From assembly GCF_023822025.1 (NCBI RefSeq), contig NZ_CP082909.1, forward strand, positions 3,462,001-3,526,000: 64,000 nucleotides of DNA, in the 5' to 3' direction. Source of the stretch: Endozoicomonas sp. 4G (GTDB lineage Bacteria; Pseudomonadota; Gammaproteobacteria; Pseudomonadales; Endozoicomonadaceae). Each line of letters begins with the position of its first letter. The first letter of the stretch is position 1. Of this stretch, positions 42,076 through 51,627 are shown in pieces. The notes below the pieces were generated by a model. The model was given only the letters and a program-made list of their open reading frames with translations. It was not told the DNA's origin and did not search any database. Both the position numbers and the translations under genes were made by a program.

Positions 42076-43143
42076 ATGACTTCGAAAGTAACTGTTCGCA
42101 CCCTTGCCCTGCTTTTACTGTTCACTCTGACAAGCTGTGGTTATCGTTCCACACCTGAATATCAGTTGGAGGAGTATGAAGAAAGGATCAGTACCGTTAC
42201 CGGGCAGCCACTGCCTCCCGCTACGGTCAGCTTTCCTGAACTTCCTCCGCTAAGAGAGAGGCAATACCCATTGCCGGATATTCGCTTGAAAGCACTGGAA
42301 GCCCTGAATCTTCTGGAATGCCCCAGGCTCACTCAGCTTATCGCACATCGCAACAACAGTCTGGGCAAACAGATGCAACCTTCCCAGTTGCTGGACTACG
42401 AAAAAAAACTGATCGCTCAGCTTAAAGACTGCACAAACTATTTACAGCAACAGAATAAAAAGCCAGAACTAAGGACCCGACTGGAAGCTATTCTCCAACA
42501 AAAAGAAGCCGCATTGCCTGCCGCGAAATGGAACGCCTTGCTGTCTAACACCGAGCTGCCAGACCAGCTCAGCGGCTTTCAAACGCTGCTCCCGCTTCAT
42601 GGTGATAATGGCCGCCAGGGAACGCTGGAGGCATTGAAGTATCTGAAGTTGTATCTGAAAGATGACCGTTTTTCTCCCCCCTACGATCAACAGTCTCTGG
42701 AAGTGCAACTGCAACAATTAACCGCCTCTCACTACAGCGGTCAGCTTCTGGCTGCTGCTACCGCTCTCACCAACACCCTCAACCGGGTTTCCGTGATGCT
42801 GGAAAAAAGCAACAATACCATCTGCCCACAAGGTCGGCGTTCTGTAAAAATAGAACGCCTCAACAATGTCTTCAGACTTTTCTATGTCGACAGTATTCAA
42901 CCTTACATAGCCAGAGTCGTTTCAGAAGGGAGGGACTGGCGGTCTGTCATGCTGCCTTTATTGCTTGAACTGCCGCCTCCTCCAGACAAAGCCATGGAAG
43001 ACTACCTGCTGGCCATTACCGATTGTGATTCCGCCTTTTCCGTTTGGCATCAACTGAACAGAGCCATCCTGCGACATGCCCAAAGCTGGCAGAAAGTACT
43101 GACTGAATGCCAGATTCAACCCGGGCAAAATCCTGCGAATTAA
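42076..43143 (+). CDS. DUF3080-like lipoprotein
   Basis: 355 residues. The lipoprotein signal ends in LTSCGYRS (Cys21). The mature part is helical, with motifs typical of the DUF3080 family of gammaproteobacterial lipoproteins: an early LxEYEERIS segment, LLECPRLTQLIAHRNNSLGKQM, and a C-terminal LTDCDSAFSVWHQLNRAI-like stretch. The function of the family is unknown. It starts 142 bp from the divergent pdxB, an arrangement often kept in related genomes. Confidence 0.82.
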   Translation: MTSKVTVRTLALLLLFTLTSCGYRSTPEYQLEEYEERISTVTGQPLPPATVSFPELPPLRERQYPLPDIRLKALEALNLLECPRLTQLIAHRNNSLGKQMQPSQLLDYEKKLIAQLKDCTNYLQQQNKKPELRTRLEAILQQKEAALPAAKWNALLSNTELPDQLSGFQTLLPLHGDNGRQGTLEALKYLKLYLKDDRFSPPYDQQSLEVQLQQLTASHYSGQLLAAATALTNTLNRVSVMLEKSNNTICPQGRRSVKIERLNNVFRLFYVDSIQPYIARVVSEGRDWRSVMLPLLLELPPPPDKAMEDYLLAITDCDSAFSVWHQLNRAILRHAQSWQKVLTECQIQPGQNPAN

Positions 43144-43224
43144 TTTCCACGCACCGGTGCCGATAGACAGCTCTAAGGGCAATTCTTCATTCACACTTTT
43201 ATGCCCTGCACCACCGGAGATTCA

Positions 43225-43914
43225 ATGGATAAAAAGCCGGATGACGAAGGGAATGTGATTGACCTTTTTACCCGCAGGCCCATCGACGAAAAAGAGAATG
43301 AAAAAATCATCAGGCTGGCACCGGAGATGGACGGTCTGGAAATGCTCTACAGCAACGACGCCAATCCCGGCAAACTTTTCAGCATGAAAATCCTCTGCTG
43401 GGCCCTGAAAAAAGACGGTACGGTGGACGCCATGGTGCCCTGGCTCAACCAGTTGGTATTTGCCCAAAACCTCAATGACCCACTAAACGGACACTGGGAA
43501 GGCTATTACGACAGCTTTCATGACCACGCTTTTTTTGAGCCTCCCGAACACAAATTGACAGAGCTGGAAACCGCCGCCCATTATTTTAAAACAGAAGAAG
43601 ACGACCCCAACTTTATTGTGCAGGAAATAGGCGACAACATTGGTACCCACGCCATCCTGACGGAAGACAACTTTCACACACTGATGCTGATTCATGTCAC
43701 CAGCTGGCGTTTATACAACGATGGTCGTATTCATGCCATGCTGGCCGATGAAAAGAAAGTAGAAACCACCCCCATTCTACCCAAAGATGAATGCCTTTTT
43801 CCGGCCCAGGAACATGAAGATTTCAGGTATTTCTTCCACCACATCATTGCCAACAAAATCAAACGCGGAGATCCTGATGCCATTGCTGCCTTTAGTCAAA
43901 TGATTGAAGATTAA
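43225..43914 (+). CDS. conserved hypothetical acidic protein
   Basis: 229 residues from the ATG at 43225, supported by GGAG seven bases upstream; an in-frame ATG at 43201 lacks a ribosome site. The protein is soluble and acidic, starts MDKKPDDEGNVIDLFTRRP (a pattern seen in several small gammaproteobacterial cytosolic proteins), and contains two similar segments with W-alpha-L-x-x-D-G-x-x-x-A-M (CWALKKDGTVDAMVP and SWRLYNDGRIHAMLA). This suggests an internal duplication of about 110 residues. No function was recognised. It lies between the DUF3080-like gene and pilD. Confidence 0.75.
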   Translation: MDKKPDDEGNVIDLFTRRPIDEKENEKIIRLAPEMDGLEMLYSNDANPGKLFSMKILCWALKKDGTVDAMVPWLNQLVFAQNLNDPLNGHWEGYYDSFHDHAFFEPPEHKLTELETAAHYFKTEEDDPNFIVQEIGDNIGTHAILTEDNFHTLMLIHVTSWRLYNDGRIHAMLADEKKVETTPILPKDECLFPAQEHEDFRYFFHHIIANKIKRGDPDAIAAFSQMIED

Positions 43915-44028
43915 TTATCGTGCGTCATATCCGGGTACAAACAGAAGGCATTTTCTTGTAAAACAGACTCATGAAGCTTTACTGACAGGGTAAAGATTTT
44001 TCACGATAAAAACCGGATTTATTAACGA

Positions 44029-44901
44029 ATGGCACTTATAGAATTACTGCAATATTCACCCACTTATTTCTACATTACCTTGACGGTTGTCGGTCTGCTG
44101 GTCGGTAGTTTTCTCAATGTTGTTATTCTGCGGCTGCCCGTGATGATGGAACGGCAGTGGAAACTGGAATGCCTCGAAGCCTTGCACCCGGACAAGGTGC
44201 CTTCTGAAATGGAACCTTACAATCTGATCAAGCCCGACTCCACCTGTCCCCACTGTGGCCATAAGATTCGGGCCTGGGAGAATATCCCGGTGCTCAGCTA
44301 CCTGTTTTTAAAAGGTCGTTGCTCCTCCTGCAAAGCCACTATTTCTGTCCGTTATCCGATTGTTGAAATCATCTCTGCCCTGCTGACGGTTGCTGTGGGC
44401 ACCTTCTTTGGTGCCACGCTCCAGACGGTTCTGCTCTGCTTTATGGTTTGGGCATTACTGGCATTAACCGTGATTGACCTGGACACCCAACTGCTGCCAG
44501 ACAGCATCACCCTGCCCCTGCTCTGGCTGGGCTTGCTGGCCAACAGTTTTGGGTTATTGATTCCTTTGCAGGATGCTGTGCTGGGTGCCGCTGCCGGTTA
44601 CCTTTCACTTTGGTCTGTTTACTGGATCTTTAAACTGCTGACGGGCAAAGAAGGCATGGGCTACGGCGATTTTAAACTATTGGCTGCCCTCGGTGCCTGG
44701 CTGGGTTGGCAAATGCTGCCTCTGATTATTTTGCTGTCGTCACTGGTGGGAACCATTGTCGCGGTGGCGCTGATTATTCTGAAAAAGCAGGAACGGAGTC
44801 AGCCGGTTCCTTTTGGACCTTATCTGGCCGCCGCCGGTTTTATTGCCCTGTTTTGGGGAGAAACACTGGTCCAGTCTTATCTGCAGATTATGGGACTGTG
44901 A
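44029..44901 (+). CDS. pilD: prepilin peptidase/N-methyltransferase PilD
   Basis: 290 residues. PilD cleaves type IV prepilin leaders and methylates the new N-terminal Phe. A Zn-binding pair of CxxC motifs in the first cytoplasmic loop (CPHCGH then CSSCKA), the catalytic Asp in VIDLDTQLLPDSIT, and the second catalytic motif GMGYGDFKLLAALGAWLG are intact. Eight membrane helices can be counted. It is followed four bases later by coaE. The usual partners pilB and pilC are not adjacent. Its substrates include the prepilins of the two minor-pilin operons in this window. Confidence 0.96.
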   Translation: MALIELLQYSPTYFYITLTVVGLLVGSFLNVVILRLPVMMERQWKLECLEALHPDKVPSEMEPYNLIKPDSTCPHCGHKIRAWENIPVLSYLFLKGRCSSCKATISVRYPIVEIISALLTVAVGTFFGATLQTVLLCFMVWALLALTVIDLDTQLLPDSITLPLLWLGLLANSFGLLIPLQDAVLGAAAGYLSLWSVYWIFKLLTGKEGMGYGDFKLLAALGAWLGWQMLPLIILLSSLVGTIVAVALIILKKQERSQPVPFGPYLAAAGFIALFWGETLVQSYLQIMGL

Positions 44902-44905
44902 GCTG

Positions 44906-45508
44906 ATGAGTAAGTTAGTTATTGGCGTAACAGGCGGTATTGGCAGTGGTAAAACGGCAGTCACCGACTACTTTTCCAGTCTCGGTATTACCGTGGTGGA
45001 TGCCGACCAGGCAGCAAGAATCGTTGTCGAGCCCGGTCGGCCGGCTCTGCAAAAAATTGCCCAAAGGCATGGTCAGGATATTCTTACCGACGAAGGCACT
45101 CTGAATCGAAGCAAGCTCAGGGACATTATTTTTAATGACGACAACGAACGTGTATGGCTGGAACAGCTGCTGCATCCTCTGATTCGTAACCAGATTATTC
45201 AGGAACTGGCCGAGTCCGAGTCGCCCTACACCCTCATGGTTTCACCACTGCTGGTAGAAACCGATCAACATTTACTCACCCATCGCATTCTGGTGGTCGA
45301 TGTCCCTGAAGAGATTCAGCTGGCAAGAACCATAAGCCGCGACGGCATGAGCAGAGCACAAGCCCGGACGATTATGGCCAAACAGGCTTCCCGGCAACAA
45401 AGGCTGGAGAGAGCTGACGACATCGTTGATAACAGCGGCTCTCTGGAGCAGCTGTTTCAACAACTGGATAAGATTCATCAGACTTATCTGGATTTGGCCA
45501 GCCTATAA
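44906..45508 (+). CDS. coaE: dephospho-CoA kinase CoaE
   Basis: 200 residues, starting MSKLVIGVTGGIGSGKTAV (P-loop). It phosphorylates dephospho-CoA, the last step of CoA synthesis. Other marks are VVDADQAARIVVEPG, a HPLIRNQI segment, and the C-terminal RADDIVDNSGSLEQL. The frame is open further upstream inside pilD, but the ATG at 44906 gives the family start. It is coupled to pilD, as in pseudomonads; yacG does not follow here, and nadE converges on it. Confidence 0.96.
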   Translation: MSKLVIGVTGGIGSGKTAVTDYFSSLGITVVDADQAARIVVEPGRPALQKIAQRHGQDILTDEGTLNRSKLRDIIFNDDNERVWLEQLLHPLIRNQIIQELAESESPYTLMVSPLLVETDQHLLTHRILVVDVPEEIQLARTISRDGMSRAQARTIMAKQASRQQRLERADDIVDNSGSLEQLFQQLDKIHQTYLDLASL

Positions 45509-45519
45509 GCCCCAGACTG

Positions 45520-47142
45520 TCAAATGCCCGGACGCCAACCATTGGTGATCGGGTAACGGCGGTCACGTCCAAAACCACGGGGAGTGATGCGAACCCCTAC
45601 CACCGCCTGGCGACGTTTGAACTCATTCACATCGATCAGACGCAGTACCCGATAAACAGTCTCGCGGTCAAAACCAGACTCGATAATGGCTTCGGCGCTT
45701 CTATCTTCTTCCACGTACATTTCGATCATTCGATCCAGTTCCGCGTAGGGAGGCAGGCTGTCTTCATCCACCTGATCCGGTGCCAGCTCGGCAGAAGGTG
45801 GACGATCAATCACCCGTTGCGGAATCACATAGCCCAGCGAGTTACGGTACTCGGATAACTCAAACACCAGTGTCTTTGGTACATCTTTCAGGGCATTGTA
45901 ACCGCCGCACATATCGCCATAGAGCGTGGCATAGCCCACGGCCATTTCACTCTTGTTGCCAGTGGTCAGGACCATATAACCTTTTTTGTTGGAAATGGCC
46001 ATCAGCATGACGCCCCGGCAACGGGACTGAAGGTTTTCTTCCGTGGTGCCTTTTTGGGTATTCTCAAACTGAGCACTCAGCGTTGCCATAAACGCATCAA
46101 ACATCGGTTCAATGGGCATGACGGAATAATCAACACCGAGAATATCGGCTTCTTCCCGGGCATCTTCCAGACTCATGTTTGAGGTATAGCGAAAAGGCAT
46201 CATAACCGCCTGCACTCGCTCAGCACCCAGAGCGTCGGTGGCAATGGCCAGAGTCAAGGCAGAATCAATGCCACCGGATAAACCTAACACAACCCCTTTA
46301 AAGCCATTTTTATTCACGTAGTCACGAACCCCCATGACCAGAGCCTGGTAGACGCGTTCATGCAAGTCAGGCAGCTCTGCCACATCTTCCTGTTCAAACG
46401 CTTTATCCGCTATATCAAAACGGGTTTTATAGAGACCTTCGGCAAAGTAATCGGCCCTGACAGCGACCTGTCCATTGCCGTTCATAGCAAACGAGCCACC
46501 GTCAAACACCAGCTCATCCTGACCACCCAGCAGGTTGACATAAACAACAGGAAGCCCCGTTTCCAGGCAACGGTCGCGAATAGTTTGGTAACGGATCGAT
46601 TGTTTATCTTTATGAAAGGGAGAAGCATTGAGGCTCAAAATCAGGTCTGCCCGGGCATCCGCAGCCTGCTGAGCCGCTGAGGGATACCAGAGGTCTTCAC
46701 AGACAGTCAGCGCCAGCTTGACCCCTTTACACTCAAAAACACAGGGTTTCTGTCCCGGCATGAAGTAGCGTTTCTCATCGAAGACCTGATAGTTAGGCAG
46801 ATGCTGTTTGGCGTAGCGGGCCACCACCTGACCGTCTCTCAATACCACGGCCTGATTTTCCAGACCGTGAGCGCCTACGGCGGGCAGCCCAATCACCAGG
46901 TCAATGCCTTTCACCACACTGAGTTTGCTGATGGCCTGCTCAATTCTGAGCACCATACTGGGTCTGAGTAACAGATCCTCAGGTGGATACCCGCAAAGTG
47001 TCAATTCAGGAAAAACCACCAGATCAGCCTGATGCTGATCACGGGCTTCTTCAGCCGATTCGATTACCCGGTGGGTGTTGCCGTCGATATCGCCCACCTT
47101 GAGGTTAAGCTGGGCCATGACGATATTGAGCTTTGCTGACAT
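45520..47142 (-). CDS. nadE: glutamine-dependent NAD synthetase NadE
   Basis: 540 residues from the ATG at 47142; an upstream in-frame start would add ten unrelated residues. The N-terminal nitrilase-type amidase domain has the Glu (VVFPELTLCGYPPED), Lys (LPNYQVFDEKRYF) and Cys (LTVCEDLWYP). The C-terminal synthetase domain has the ATP-PPase loop LGLSGGIDSALTLAIA and TTGNKSEMAVGYATLYGDM. It makes NAD from deamido-NAD using glutamine. Confidence 0.95.
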   Translation of the reverse strand: MSAKLNIVMAQLNLKVGDIDGNTHRVIESAEEARDQHQADLVVFPELTLCGYPPEDLLLRPSMVLRIEQAISKLSVVKGIDLVIGLPAVGAHGLENQAVVLRDGQVVARYAKQHLPNYQVFDEKRYFMPGQKPCVFECKGVKLALTVCEDLWYPSAAQQAADARADLILSLNASPFHKDKQSIRYQTIRDRCLETGLPVVYVNLLGGQDELVFDGGSFAMNGNGQVAVRADYFAEGLYKTRFDIADKAFEQEDVAELPDLHERVYQALVMGVRDYVNKNGFKGVVLGLSGGIDSALTLAIATDALGAERVQAVMMPFRYTSNMSLEDAREEADILGVDYSVMPIEPMFDAFMATLSAQFENTQKGTTEENLQSRCRGVMLMAISNKKGYMVLTTGNKSEMAVGYATLYGDMCGGYNALKDVPKTLVFELSEYRNSLGYVIPQRVIDRPPSAELAPDQVDEDSLPPYAELDRMIEMYVEEDRSAEAIIESGFDRETVYRVLRLIDVNEFKRRQAVVGVRITPRGFGRDRRYPITNGWRPGI

Positions 47143-47255
47143 TGAAAAGCCTGATGTCTTAATTTTGTTCAATCTGAAAGCGGGCTATTTTCAACGATGT
47201 TGCAGTCGGAGTAAAACCAAATTGATGAATGATGATGGGAAGGCGGCATCAGCCA

Positions 47256-49328
47256 CTAAAAATCCCCCCCAAAATCAAAGTCCATATGTTCTGCTGGCTC
47301 CTGAAGGAAGTCGCCCTGGATGAAATCAACCCCGGTATGCCACAGCGGGGCCATCTCAACAGCACTCTGAACCTGGGGAACAATGACCTTCTGCCCCTTT
47401 TCCGACAGAGCAAGCACCATTTTTTTGAGCTCTTCTCCCTGATTTTCGCTAGTCAGATCTTTAGTGAAAGAGGGATCAACCTTGACGTAATCCACGATCA
47501 TCGGGGCAATGGTTTCCATAGGGTGTAAACTGCAACCAAACTCACTCACCCCAGTACTGCAACCCAGCGCCTTGACCGCCTTGAAAAAGTCCGGTGCCTG
47601 CTTATTGAAGCGGACAATATTCTGCTCACTGATTTCCACCACCACCGACGAAGCAGGAATGCCTGCCGCCTTAAAGGCAACCCCCATCCAGGGCAGAAAC
47701 TCTTTCTCCAGAATGGCGTTACCGCCGAGGTGCATGAAGAGTCGGATGCTGTCCTTGCTGCGGGTTTTGTTCAGAAGCGCTTTTGCTGCTTCTATCACCT
47801 GCCAGCGATCGACTTTGCTCCAGAGTGTATTCTTGTCCAGTTTGTTTCGGAATGTCACTGAGTCATGTTCACGACCTCTGGCATCCACCATACGCAATTG
47901 AGCTTCAAAGTGTTTTTCAGAAGAACCTTTCAGACTGACCACGGGCTGGTATTTCAATTTGAAATTGTCATTTTTCAACGCCTGACTGATCATTCCAGCC
48001 AGGTGCTTCTCAACAGAACTGACGGTATTAACCTTGCGTTTCTGGTAGAAGCACAGCTTTCCACCACCTTCATTTTGTGCCTGGGTAGCAGCATGACGGG
48101 CTCTGACCAGCTGAGTATTAAGATCACTGTTAGTATCGGTCAGGATGACACTCCCCAGACTGAGCTTGATGGGTAGCTTGTTGCTGCCCAGTGTCACCGT
48201 CTCCCCGGTCACCCCTTTAATGACTTGATCCGCCAGGTCCTGCACGGCCTTTTCATCACCGGCCTTCACCAGTGCCATAATACAATCGCCGCCCCAACTG
48301 GCGGCCTGATGCTCAATCAATTCCAACCCAAGGCGTGAGCTGACCGCTTTATAATAAGGCTGGCTGACTCTTTTACCTGCTTTGGCATGAAGCGCCCGCA
48401 GTGAATCGAGGGTAATACAAAGCAAGGCAAACTGGTCTTTACCGGCAATGACTCTCTGCATGGCAACGTCCAGCTGCTCTTTGAAAGCTTCTTTACTATA
48501 GAGATGGGTTTCGCTGTCAGGACGGGCCACTTCAACGTCTTTCTGCTCAGTTTCCCGGAGCCTCACCAAAAGGCTCAGGGTATAGCGCCCCTCAAAGGAA
48601 GTGGGACTGACGGTAGCCCTGACAGGCACCTCATTATCCTGATCAGCCAGCAACGAACATTGAATCGCGGCCAGGGCACGGCCACTGTTTTCGGTATTGT
48701 TCAGGAAGTCACCCACATCCCTGCGATCTTTTCTCGCTACCAGGTCCGTAAAAGGTTTACCCACAAGGCTGGCGCTTCCGGCAACCCCCAGAAGCTCATT
48801 AAATGCCGGGTTTGAGTATTTCACCCCTCCGCCACTGATATAGACGATGGCATCCACCTGGTCATCCAGCAGATGACGCCTCTGTTTCTCTGACTCATTC
48901 AGGGCAACACTCATGCGCCGGTGGTGACGACGGGTATTAAGGTCGGCAATTTCCCGATCAGAGGTCAGCAGCAGCAGTTCATCGCTGTCCGGGGTAATGA
49001 CACTTCGCACCCCCAGCTTGAGCCACTCCAACGGTTCTTCTTCCTGTTGTTCCGACAACACGATGGAAGGAATATCCCTGCCCTGCTGGTCAACCCGACC
49101 AAGCACCGAACTGATGGTTAATCCTTCTGGCAGCTCAGCTGAAGAGATAATCATTAAATCCCATTTCTGATGGCCGGACAAAGCGTCTTCCAGACTTTCC
49201 ATAGAGTTGACATGATGAGCACGGGTCGGGTATCCGGCATCCCGATAGACAGTCAGCAGTGCCTCAGCTTCTTCAGAGGAGGCATCCACTATCAGCAGCC
49301 GGACCGTATCCCTGTTTTCCTGCTCCAT
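47256..49328 (-). CDS. FimX-like degenerate GGDEF/EAL c-di-GMP effector
   Basis: 690 residues from the ATG at 49328 (a TTG seven codons earlier is also possible). Domains in order: receiver-like (VRLLIVDASSEEAEALL onward), PAS (about 145-255), GGDEF-like, EAL-like. The diguanylate-cyclase motif is degenerate (SWGGDCIM) and the EAL motif is EAQLR. The metal-binding DD is replaced (SEFGCS) and the late Glu by Gln (VPQVQSA), so neither enzyme should work. This is the layout of FimX, which binds c-di-GMP and drives type IV pilus assembly at the pole. It is divergent from the minor-pilin operon, which supports that role. Confidence 0.82.
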   Translation of the reverse strand: MEQENRDTVRLLIVDASSEEAEALLTVYRDAGYPTRAHHVNSMESLEDALSGHQKWDLMIISSAELPEGLTISSVLGRVDQQGRDIPSIVLSEQQEEEPLEWLKLGVRSVITPDSDELLLLTSDREIADLNTRRHHRRMSVALNESEKQRRHLLDDQVDAIVYISGGGVKYSNPAFNELLGVAGSASLVGKPFTDLVARKDRRDVGDFLNNTENSGRALAAIQCSLLADQDNEVPVRATVSPTSFEGRYTLSLLVRLRETEQKDVEVARPDSETHLYSKEAFKEQLDVAMQRVIAGKDQFALLCITLDSLRALHAKAGKRVSQPYYKAVSSRLGLELIEHQAASWGGDCIMALVKAGDEKAVQDLADQVIKGVTGETVTLGSNKLPIKLSLGSVILTDTNSDLNTQLVRARHAATQAQNEGGGKLCFYQKRKVNTVSSVEKHLAGMISQALKNDNFKLKYQPVVSLKGSSEKHFEAQLRMVDARGREHDSVTFRNKLDKNTLWSKVDRWQVIEAAKALLNKTRSKDSIRLFMHLGGNAILEKEFLPWMGVAFKAAGIPASSVVVEISEQNIVRFNKQAPDFFKAVKALGCSTGVSEFGCSLHPMETIAPMIVDYVKVDPSFTKDLTSENQGEELKKMVLALSEKGQKVIVPQVQSAVEMAPLWHTGVDFIQGDFLQEPAEHMDFDFGGDF

Positions 49329-49540
49329 GGTATTGACCCGATTCAACAAGACTTTAAGGCTTATCTCATTGTTATAACTGCCACAGGCCTGAAATCATTA
49401 GCCCCTGTCAAAAACCCACCTCTGTTTTTATCTGATTGACCGCTTTGTTAATAATTTTACTGGTTCTCTGACCCTCTGATCAGGTTATAACAATGCACTT
49501 CTAAACTGATCAGATCAGTACTAAAAACCGGTCAGATGTC

Positions 49541-50107
49541 ATGGGGCAATCAAACCGCCTTGAGCCCAACAGCCTTGAGCCCAAAAGAATAAAGGAACAA
49601 GGATTTACATTAATTGAACTGATGATCACTCTGTTGATCGCTGCGATTATTGTTGCCATGGGATTGCCACAGCTGAGAGAAATGTCTAACTCCATTCGTT
49701 TCTCAAACATTCAACAAAACCTGCTTTCAAACCTGCTTTACGCCCGCAGCGAAGCCGTTAAGACCGGGACTAATAACATCGCCTGTGCATCCACTGACGG
49801 GGCTACCTGCTCAGTAACTCCAACCCTGTGGAGTCAAGGCTGGATCATTTTCACCGATGAAAACAGTAACGGCGCATTTGATTCAGGAATTGATACCTTG
49901 AAACGATCCCAGACAACAGACTCTATTGCCTCAATCACCTGGAGTAACAGCACTCCAATCGTGTTTCAGGGAGATGGCACCGTCAACAACACCAGTTCAG
50001 GCACCTTCCTTATCTGTGACAATCTAACAACATCGAAGATCGCCAAAGGCGTCACCATTAACCTGTCTGGTCGGGTTCGCTCAACTGACTCGGTGGTTTG
50101 CCCATGA
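49541..50107 (+). CDS. type IV minor prepilin FimT/FimU, operon 1
   Basis: 188 residues. The prepilin site is QG-FTLIELMITLLIAAIIVAM, with Glu at +5. The leader is long (21 residues) and holds a small repeat (LEPNS LEPKR) encoded by a 15-bp near-repeat CCTTGAGCCCAACAG. The C-terminal part is a GspH/FimT-like pseudopilin domain. FimU/FimT is part of the minor pilin priming complex at the tip of the pilus. It is the first gene of fimT-pilV-pilW-pilX-pilY1-pilE; the start has no strong SD. Confidence 0.9.
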   Translation: MGQSNRLEPNSLEPKRIKEQGFTLIELMITLLIAAIIVAMGLPQLREMSNSIRFSNIQQNLLSNLLYARSEAVKTGTNNIACASTDGATCSVTPTLWSQGWIIFTDENSNGAFDSGIDTLKRSQTTDSIASITWSNSTPIVFQGDGTVNNTSSGTFLICDNLTTSKIAKGVTINLSGRVRSTDSVVCP

Positions 50108-50574
50108 GTTCAAGGCACTGCCAGGCGGGTATGACCCTGCTGGAAATTCTGATCACCGTCATCATTCTGGCTTCTGGCCTTTTGGGTATGGCCGCCTTGC
50201 AAACCCGAAGCATCAGTTACAACAACATTGCCTACCTCAACTCCCTGTCCAACATCCTTGCCTACGACATGCTCGACAGGATCAGGGCCAACCCGGTCTA
50301 TGCCCTTAATGGAGCCGGTTATTCTGCCAGTGTCGGCAATGTGCCTGCGACCTATCCCGATGATTGCGACACAGCCGATTGTACACCCGCTGAGCTGGCC
50401 GTTTACGACATAGCACAATGGAAGTTCATCCTGAACGCCCAGCTCCCCGATTCAGATGGTTCAATCGTTAAAACCGATACCCCGGAAGGTCGCAACTACA
50501 CCATCACGGTTTTCTTTGACGACAGCAAAGGCCAGCAGTCACGCCGTCAGGTGATTCTCAGGAGCACGCTATAA
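50104..50574 (+). CDS. pilV: type IV minor prepilin PilV, operon 1
   Basis: 156 residues from an ATG that overlaps the fimT stop (ATGA). The prepilin motif is QAG-MTLLEILITVIILASGLLGM, with Met instead of Phe after the cleavage Gly, a common PilV variant. A LNSLSNILAYDMLDRIRANP segment is characteristic of PilV. It works with PilW, PilX and FimT in the tip priming complex. Confidence 0.92.
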   Translation: MSSRHCQAGMTLLEILITVIILASGLLGMAALQTRSISYNNIAYLNSLSNILAYDMLDRIRANPVYALNGAGYSASVGNVPATYPDDCDTADCTPAELAVYDIAQWKFILNAQLPDSDGSIVKTDTPEGRNYTITVFFDDSKGQQSRRQVILRSTL

Positions 50575-50577
50575 ACC

Positions 50578-51627
50578 ATGAACAGCCCCAGGCAAAAAGG
50601 ACTCAGCCTGATTGAACTGATGATTTCGATGTTATTGGGTATTTTCATCATTATCTCAGTCACCCAGATCTTTCTTAGCAGCAATAACTCCAATCGCTTG
50701 AACTTTCAGTTGGGGCTGATGCAGGAAGCGGCCCGAATTGCTGTCAGCTCCATATCCAATGACGTCCGTGTCGCTGGCTACACAGGCTGTAATACCGATG
50801 CGTCAATCGGTAACGCTCTGCTGCAAAACAGTGCTACCCATGAATGGCTCACCGCTGAACAACCGATACAGGGAATGAACCTTGCCAACACCCAGTCAAA
50901 GATGGACGCTCAGGCCAGTTCAGAAAGCCTGTTGGTCTTCAAGGTTAATCCCGACCGTGTTTTCGCCATCACCAACCATGACACCACCAGATCCACCCTG
51001 ACACTGGATCGCAACATCGGTTCGACCCTGTCGGTGGGTGGTGCCGCAGCCATCACCCGCCAGGACTGCTCTCAGGTAGCCCTGATAGCCCTGAGTTCCA
51101 TCAGCGGCAGCACCATCACCCATACCACCAGCGGTGGCGGCGATTTCAGAAATTGTGTCAGTCAACTCAAGGGCAGCTTTCGTTGTTATGACGGCTCGAC
51201 GCCTTCGGGCGCGCTGTCATTTAATCCGGGTTACCTGAAGCCACTGGCGTCGGTGGGCTATTTTGTAAAACTGGATAACGGTTTGCCGACCCTGTTCCGA
51301 AAAGAAGCTGGCAATTCTGCCGCACAGGCTATTGTGGACGGTATTGAGGACATTCGAATTCATTACGGTCTGGATACGGATAACGATGGCGTGACTAACC
51401 GCTATATCAGTGCCGGTGATCGTAGTTTTCGCCATGCTGACTGGCTACAGACCACTTCTATCCGAATTCATCTGCTGACCCGCAGTGAAAGGGAAATTCT
51501 TCCCGTTCCGGCACCTCCACCTGCGCCGCCAAGAAGCTATCTTTTCAATGGTAACCAGGTCACCCAGTCGGATCGTTTCTTGCGCAAGGAATATGTCATG
51601 ACCATGGCCCTGCGAAACAGAGGATGA
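50578..51627 (+). CDS. pilW: type IV minor prepilin PilW, operon 1
   Basis: 349 residues. The leader is short (MNSPRQKG) and is followed by LSLIELMISMLLGIFIIIS. The mature protein is large, as usual for PilW, with VRVAGYTGCN near the start and a C-terminal GDRSFRHADWLQTTSIRIHLL stretch. It begins three bases after pilV and overlaps pilX by four bases. It is about 90 residues longer than the PilW of operon 2. Confidence 0.92.
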   Translation: MNSPRQKGLSLIELMISMLLGIFIIISVTQIFLSSNNSNRLNFQLGLMQEAARIAVSSISNDVRVAGYTGCNTDASIGNALLQNSATHEWLTAEQPIQGMNLANTQSKMDAQASSESLLVFKVNPDRVFAITNHDTTRSTLTLDRNIGSTLSVGGAAAITRQDCSQVALIALSSISGSTITHTTSGGGDFRNCVSQLKGSFRCYDGSTPSGALSFNPGYLKPLASVGYFVKLDNGLPTLFRKEAGNSAAQAIVDGIEDIRIHYGLDTDNDGVTNRYISAGDRSFRHADWLQTTSIRIHLLTRSEREILPVPAPPPAPPRSYLFNGNQVTQSDRFLRKEYVMTMALRNRG

